A stretch of 64,000 nucleotides of DNA. It comes from Oscillospiraceae bacterium. Its GTDB lineage: Bacteria > Bacillota > Clostridia > Oscillospirales > SIG627. Under the pieces are notes generated by a model that searched no databases, was not told the origin of the DNA, and worked only from the letters and a program-made list of their open reading frames with translations. Both the position numbers and the translations under genes were made by a program. The DNA lies in NCBI GenBank assembly GCA_015064635.1, contig SVRV01000002.1:1-64000 (forward strand), read 5' to 3'. Below are positions 60,319 to 64,000 of the stretch, one piece after another; the stretch's first letter is position 1; each line of letters opens with the position of its first letter.

Positions 60319-60991
60319 ACTTTCCTACCTTTTCAAAAATTATGCGCAAAGCCTCTTTTACAGATTCTTCCTCGCTGAGGGTAGTATTATCAAGAAGTAT
60401 TGCGTCTTCTGCTTTAATTGCAGGCGCAACAGCTCTCGTTGAATCGTTTTTATCGCGAGTTACCATATCGTTATATACACTTTCAAATGAAATATCCGGG
60501 TTCTTCGCCTTTAATTCCTCGTATCTTCTTTCCGCTCTTTTTTTAGGATCCGCCGTAAGGAAAATCTTAACATCTGCATCAGGCAGAACAACTGTTGCAA
60601 TGTCACGGCCGTCCATTATAACCGAATGTTCTTTTGCAATATCACGCTGTGTATCAAGCAAGAAGCTTCTAACCTCCGGAATTGCCGATACTGCAGATGC
60701 ATACATTGAAATCTCTGAGGTTCGTATATGGTCGGATACGTCATCCCCATTGAGAATAACAGCCTGAACTCCTTCTTTGTAACACAAATCAAGTTTAATT
60801 TCATCAAGCAAATCTACAACTTCGGTAATATTTTCAAATGTAAGACCTTTCTGCTTTGCATAATAACCTATTGTTCTGTAAAGTGCACCCGTATCAACAT
60901 AGATTATGTCCAGCTCTTTTGCAACCTTTTTTGCAAGAGAGCTTTTACCCGCCCCGGAAGGTCCGTCTATTGCTATATTAATTTTTTTCAT
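60305..60991 (-). CDS. cmk: Cytidylate kinase
   Basis: A 228-aa cytoplasmic enzyme phosphorylating CMP and dCMP. P-loop IAIDGPSGAGKSSLAKKVA at the N-terminus, YVDTGALYRTIGYYA, VIMDGRDIATVVLPDAD, and a C-terminal lid RDKNDSTRAVAPAIKAEDA. Full length. AAAGGAGTATATATG gives the start. Confidence 0.96.
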   Translation of the reverse strand: MKKINIAIDGPSGAGKSSLAKKVAKELDIIYVDTGALYRTIGYYAKQKGLTFENITEVVDLLDEIKLDLCYKEGVQAVILNGDDVSDHIRTSEISMYASAVSAIPEVRSFLLDTQRDIAKEHSVIMDGRDIATVVLPDADVKIFLTADPKKRAERRYEELKAKNPDISFESVYNDMVTRDKNDSTRAVAPAIKAEDAILLDNTTLSEEESVKEALRIIFEKVGKYEVL

Positions 60992-61005
60992 ATATACTCC
61001 TTTAT

Positions 61006-62250
61006 TTAATCAATCTGTGCTGATTTTATAGCCGCATATGCAGTGGAAAAAGCAATTTGTAAATTAAAGCCGCCTGTATATGCATCAACATCTATTATCT
61101 CACCTGCGAAATATAATCCCGGGACTTTTTTTGATTCCATGGTTTTGGGGTTAATTTCACTTACATTTACACCGCCTGATGTTATTATTGCCTCAGAAAT
61201 TGGTCTGGCAGAATGAATTGTCAATGAAAAATCTTTTAAAAGTCCAATCAGTTTATATCTTTCTTCTCTTGTTATTTCATTTACTTTTTTTCGGCTGTCA
61301 ATTCCGGAAAGCCTGATGATTACCGGTATAAGCTTTGACGGAAGCAAATCTTTTAAAGAGTTTTGAAAATCTTTATTCTTGTACTTTTCAAAATCCGATA
61401 GCAATCGTGTATTTAGCTTTTCATTTTCTAATGCAGGTTTCAAATCTATATGTGCTATATATACGTCCGGAGATGATGAAATATCACGAAGATGCGACGA
61501 TGCACTGAGAACCATTGGGCCGCTGATACCGTAATGAGTAAATATCATCTCCCCAAAATCTTCATAAACAAATTTTTCGATTCTTTTGTCGTAAATTTTT
61601 AATGCAACATTTTTTAAGCTGAGTCCCATCAACTCTTTACATAGGTTGCCGTTACAAACGAGAGGAACCAGAGACGGAGATAAAGCAGTTACGGTATGAG
61701 ACAGCTTTTTTGCGAATTTATAGCCATCTCCGGTTGAACCGGTTAAAGGATACGAAAGTCCTCCGGTAGCGATAATTACTTTATCGAAATAATATTCTTT
61801 TTCTCCGGCGAAAACTTTAAATCCTTCTTCGCATTTTAAAACATTATTCACCTCAGTATGTATAAATTCAGCATGATTACTCAGAGCTTTGTTATACAAT
61901 GCATTTCTTATGTCAACCGCTTTATCCGAGGTAGGAAAAACTCTTTCGCCTCTTTCGGTCTTTAGCGGAACACCGATTTCTTCAAAAAAATCAATGGTAT
62001 CAAAATTTGTAAAAGAAGATAAAGAAGAATACAAAAAACGAGGATTTACCGGAATATTTTTAAAAAAGTCCGATGTGTTTGCCGCATTGGTTACGTTACA
62101 TCTTCCCTTTCCTGTTATTAAAAGCTTCTTTCCGGTAAATGGATTTTTCTCAAACACTGTGAGGGTGTTTGAATGAAAATTTGAAAACGATGCAGCTGCA
62201 AAAAGTCCGGATGCACCTGCTCCTATTATCGCTATTTTATTTCTATCCAT
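61006..62250 (-). CDS. HI0933/YhiN-family FAD flavoprotein
   Basis: 414 aa. N-terminal FAD loop IAIIGAGASGLFAAASFS, then KKLLITGKGRCNVTN (family hallmark), VIIATGGLSYPLTGSTGDGY, and a C-terminal FAD contact GLYFAGEIIDVDAYTGGFNLQ. The reaction is not known; relatives are annotated as NAD(P)/FAD-dependent oxidoreductases. It lies upstream of cmk with a 14-bp gap. Confidence 0.93.
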   Translation of the reverse strand: MDRNKIAIIGAGASGLFAAASFSNFHSNTLTVFEKNPFTGKKLLITGKGRCNVTNAANTSDFFKNIPVNPRFLYSSLSSFTNFDTIDFFEEIGVPLKTERGERVFPTSDKAVDIRNALYNKALSNHAEFIHTEVNNVLKCEEGFKVFAGEKEYYFDKVIIATGGLSYPLTGSTGDGYKFAKKLSHTVTALSPSLVPLVCNGNLCKELMGLSLKNVALKIYDKRIEKFVYEDFGEMIFTHYGISGPMVLSASSHLRDISSSPDVYIAHIDLKPALENEKLNTRLLSDFEKYKNKDFQNSLKDLLPSKLIPVIIRLSGIDSRKKVNEITREERYKLIGLLKDFSLTIHSARPISEAIITSGGVNVSEINPKTMESKKVPGLYFAGEIIDVDAYTGGFNLQIAFSTAYAAIKSAQID

Positions 62251-62408
62251 AATATCACCGTAAATAAAAACATTTTGTTAATCTGCATTATATAATACTA
62301 TTTTATACTAAAAAAATCAATAAATTTTTTAAAGTTTTATTTTATGTCTTGAAATGATTAAACCGTCATGCTATAATATCAAAGAAAAGAAAGCTATTGG
62401 GAGAAAAA

Positions 62409-63692
62409 ATGAAATCAAACAACATACAAAATAATAACCGTACAAGAAGACGTTCGGCAAACATGAAAAAGCGAAAAGCTATAAAACGTCGCTTAATTTT
62501 AATAACAGCAATCATTTATGTTTTTTTATTGCTGTCAGTTTTATTCACTTTTTCAATATCACTTGTTTCGTGTGAAGAAAAGCAAATAAAATACGACATC
62601 ATTCTGCCCGCTACCAAAAGTCAAAGTAACGGTGATAGCGTTGAAATAACAGACGAAAAAGCTAAAAAAGAAATAATTTCAAGTGAGCAGCTATATTTTG
62701 ACGATGTATTATATCTTCCTTTGTCCGTTTTAGAAAAGCTTACCGATATAAAAATTGCAGGAGATAAAAATAAACTTGCTTTCATACTCGAATCAAACGG
62801 TGAGCATGCCAAGTTTATAATTGATTCCACCGACGCTGAAGTCAATTCAAATAAAGTAAGCCTATCCGGCAAATCTATTATGCTCGATGGAGAACTGTAC
62901 GTACCATTTGACTTCTTTGAAAAATACATGCGTGGATTTGACCTCGAAATCAACAAAGAAGAAGAAACATATACCATTACAGTATCAACAACTACAGAGC
63001 CGCAATTTATATTAAAAGCGCCGGCACAAACTTTAGCAATTGAAGAGAAGAACGTAACCGAAATTACCACATCTCCAATTGATTTTGTACTTGATCTGTC
63101 TTCTTATGAGGAATACATGAACCCCTCTGACAGAGATGCTTTCTTGTTTATCGTTAGCAAAGATTCCCCTCTTCAAAACAATTATGTGCCTTCAAATTTG
63201 ACAGGAACCATATTCACCAGAAGCGACAGAGAAACACGACTCCTCTCCAAATATGCCTGTTTAGCTTTGGAAGCATTTTTGAAGGAAGGTGAAGCAAACG
63301 GAATAACAGGTGTAACTGTAACAAGCGCTTACAGATCGTACGAAGAACAAAGCGAACTCTTCCAGCAAGAAATCCAGATAACCGGAAGCAGTGAACAAGC
63401 TGCAAAAAACGTAAACCCTCCCGGAACAAGCGAACACCAAACAGGACTTGCTGTAGATATGCATAATATGCCTTCAGCGTCTACTGCTTTTGGTGAAACA
63501 AAAGCTGCAAAATGGCTTGCAACAAACGCTCATAAATTCGGATATATTTTGCGATACCCAGCAAATAAAACATATATTACCGGGATTAACTATGAGCCTT
63601 GGCACTTCAGGTACGTAGGAAGATATCACGCAACAAAAATGTATGAACTTGGACTTTGCTTGGAAGAGTACCTTGATTACATAAATCAATAA
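62409..63692 (+). CDS. VanY-type D-Ala-D-Ala carboxypeptidase with copper-amine-oxidase-like domain
   Basis: 427 aa. An N-terminal membrane anchor (LILITAIIYVFLLLSVLFTF) places the rest outside. A region at about 70-190 resembles the stalk domain that binds cell walls (LYLPLSVLEKLT, LYVPFDFFEKYM). M15 peptidase at the C-terminus: VTSAYRSYEEQ, PGTSEHQTGLAVDMHN (zinc His and Asp) and YEPWHFRYVG (catalytic Glu, zinc His). It trims peptidoglycan stem peptides. ATG 62409 follows GGGAG. Confidence 0.92.
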   Translation: MKSNNIQNNNRTRRRSANMKKRKAIKRRLILITAIIYVFLLLSVLFTFSISLVSCEEKQIKYDIILPATKSQSNGDSVEITDEKAKKEIISSEQLYFDDVLYLPLSVLEKLTDIKIAGDKNKLAFILESNGEHAKFIIDSTDAEVNSNKVSLSGKSIMLDGELYVPFDFFEKYMRGFDLEINKEEETYTITVSTTTEPQFILKAPAQTLAIEEKNVTEITTSPIDFVLDLSSYEEYMNPSDRDAFLFIVSKDSPLQNNYVPSNLTGTIFTRSDRETRLLSKYACLALEAFLKEGEANGITGVTVTSAYRSYEEQSELFQQEIQITGSSEQAAKNVNPPGTSEHQTGLAVDMHNMPSASTAFGETKAAKWLATNAHKFGYILRYPANKTYITGINYEPWHFRYVGRYHATKMYELGLCLEEYLDYINQ

Positions 63693-63702
63693 ACTTAAAA
63701 TC

Positions 63703-63732
63703 AAACGGTCAATTCAAATGAGTTGACCGTTT
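63703..63732. terminator. Hairpin between the vanY-like gene and radC
   Basis: AAACGGTCAA/TTGACCGTTT, a 10-bp stem that overlaps the radC stop codon. T runs are short on both sides. Confidence 0.6.
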
Positions 63733-64000
63733 ATCGTCTCTTGTAACCTTTAACATTATTATCCAAAAATTTCAATACTCCTATATACTTATCTCCGGTA
63801 ACGATAAAATGTTCAACCATATCAATATGAAAACTATTTAATATGTCCTTAAGTCTTTGAGTTGAATCAATATCATCCGATGACGGCATAATCAATGAAG
63901 ACGGATGATTGTGTGCAATTACTATGTTGCATGCATCATTTCGTGAGATGCCATTCAAAATTTTTCTGGCATTTGATTCTACATTAAACGAACTGCCTGT
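63731..64000 (-). CDS. radC: RadC-family JAB1/MPN domain protein, partial
   Basis: The gene enters from the right edge; only the last 89 codons are seen. The sequence SSFNVESNARKIL then VIAHNHPSSLIMPSSDD carries the JAMM motif (HxHP...SxxD). RadC proteins are linked to DNA repair and to mobile elements; the activity is not settled. The carboxy end KGYKRR is complete. Confidence 0.88.
   Translation of the reverse strand, partial: TGSSFNVESNARKILNGISRNDACNIVIAHNHPSSLIMPSSDDIDSTQRLKDILNSFHIDMVEHFIVTGDKYIGVLKFLDNNVKGYKRR

Overview
The window is about 64 kb of chromosome from a low-GC anaerobic Firmicute, most likely a gut member of the Clostridia (Oscillospiraceae/Lachnospiraceae-like). Evidence: an IspH-ribosomal protein S1 fusion, a CD1247-type small protein, a sodium-pumping oxaloacetate decarboxylase, radical enzymes that work only without oxygen, near-consensus TTGACA-17-TATAAT promoters and strong AAGGAGG-type ribosome binding sites. 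No species can be named from the sequence. The left end holds a cut-off nuclease-like gene and the right end a cut-off radC.

Layout. 1-11230: housekeeping and sugar genes (a GMP synthase without its glutaminase domain, a TIM-barrel isomerase, TrkA/TrkH potassium uptake, a cupin, a GH36 alpha-galactosidase and a large glycosidase-like protein). 11352-11697: tmRNA. 11698-25553: a composite region in which the tmRNA 3' end is repeated three more times in direct orientation (13945, 25354, 25538). The outermost copy also carries an exact 35-nt copy of the tmRNA terminator. This looks like tandem accretion of integrative elements that have lost their integrases. Segment one carries an AIPR-type phage-defence gene. 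Segment two carries an RpiR regulator and a nine-gene catabolic operon (FucI-like isomerase, FAD oxidase, Fe-S protein, class II aldolase, PfkB kinase, IolB, DUF4867, FGGY kinase, fused EtfB-EtfA). Segment three is only 184 bp. The nine-gene operon combines the late inositol steps (IolB/IolC/IolJ-like) with a redox module and a sugar isomerase/kinase pair. It lacks the early inositol enzymes, so it is the best candidate for an undescribed pathway.

27421-40732: a complete glycyl-radical (GRM5-type) bacterial microcompartment locus on the minus strand. It encodes a B12-independent propanediol dehydratase and its activase, EutS- and EutP-like proteins, fuculose/rhamnulose-phosphate aldolase, a HbpS/PduO-C protein, an alcohol dehydrogenase, four hexameric shell proteins, EutN, a PduS/RnfC-like protein, a PduT-like shell protein, a DeoR regulator, PduP and PduL. 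Deoxysugar phosphates would be cleaved to lactaldehyde, reduced to propanediol, dehydrated to propionaldehyde and split to propanol and propionyl-phosphate inside the shell. Two promoters drive the locus, at about 36.55 and 40.79 kb, and both carry TGTTGTTTT-type repeats just upstream.

40884-64000: core genes. They include a HAD phosphatase, the oxaloacetate decarboxylase genes (oadG is separated and divergent), a KdpE-like response regulator without its phospho-acceptor Asp, radA, cwlD, efp, pepP, an endonuclease IV-like gene, a yqeG-like gene, a ClpC-type ATPase, trmB, a pseudouridine synthase that seems to start at ATA, a SGNH hydrolase, ispH-rpsA, plsC, cmk, a HI0933-type flavoprotein, a VanY-type peptidase and partial radC.
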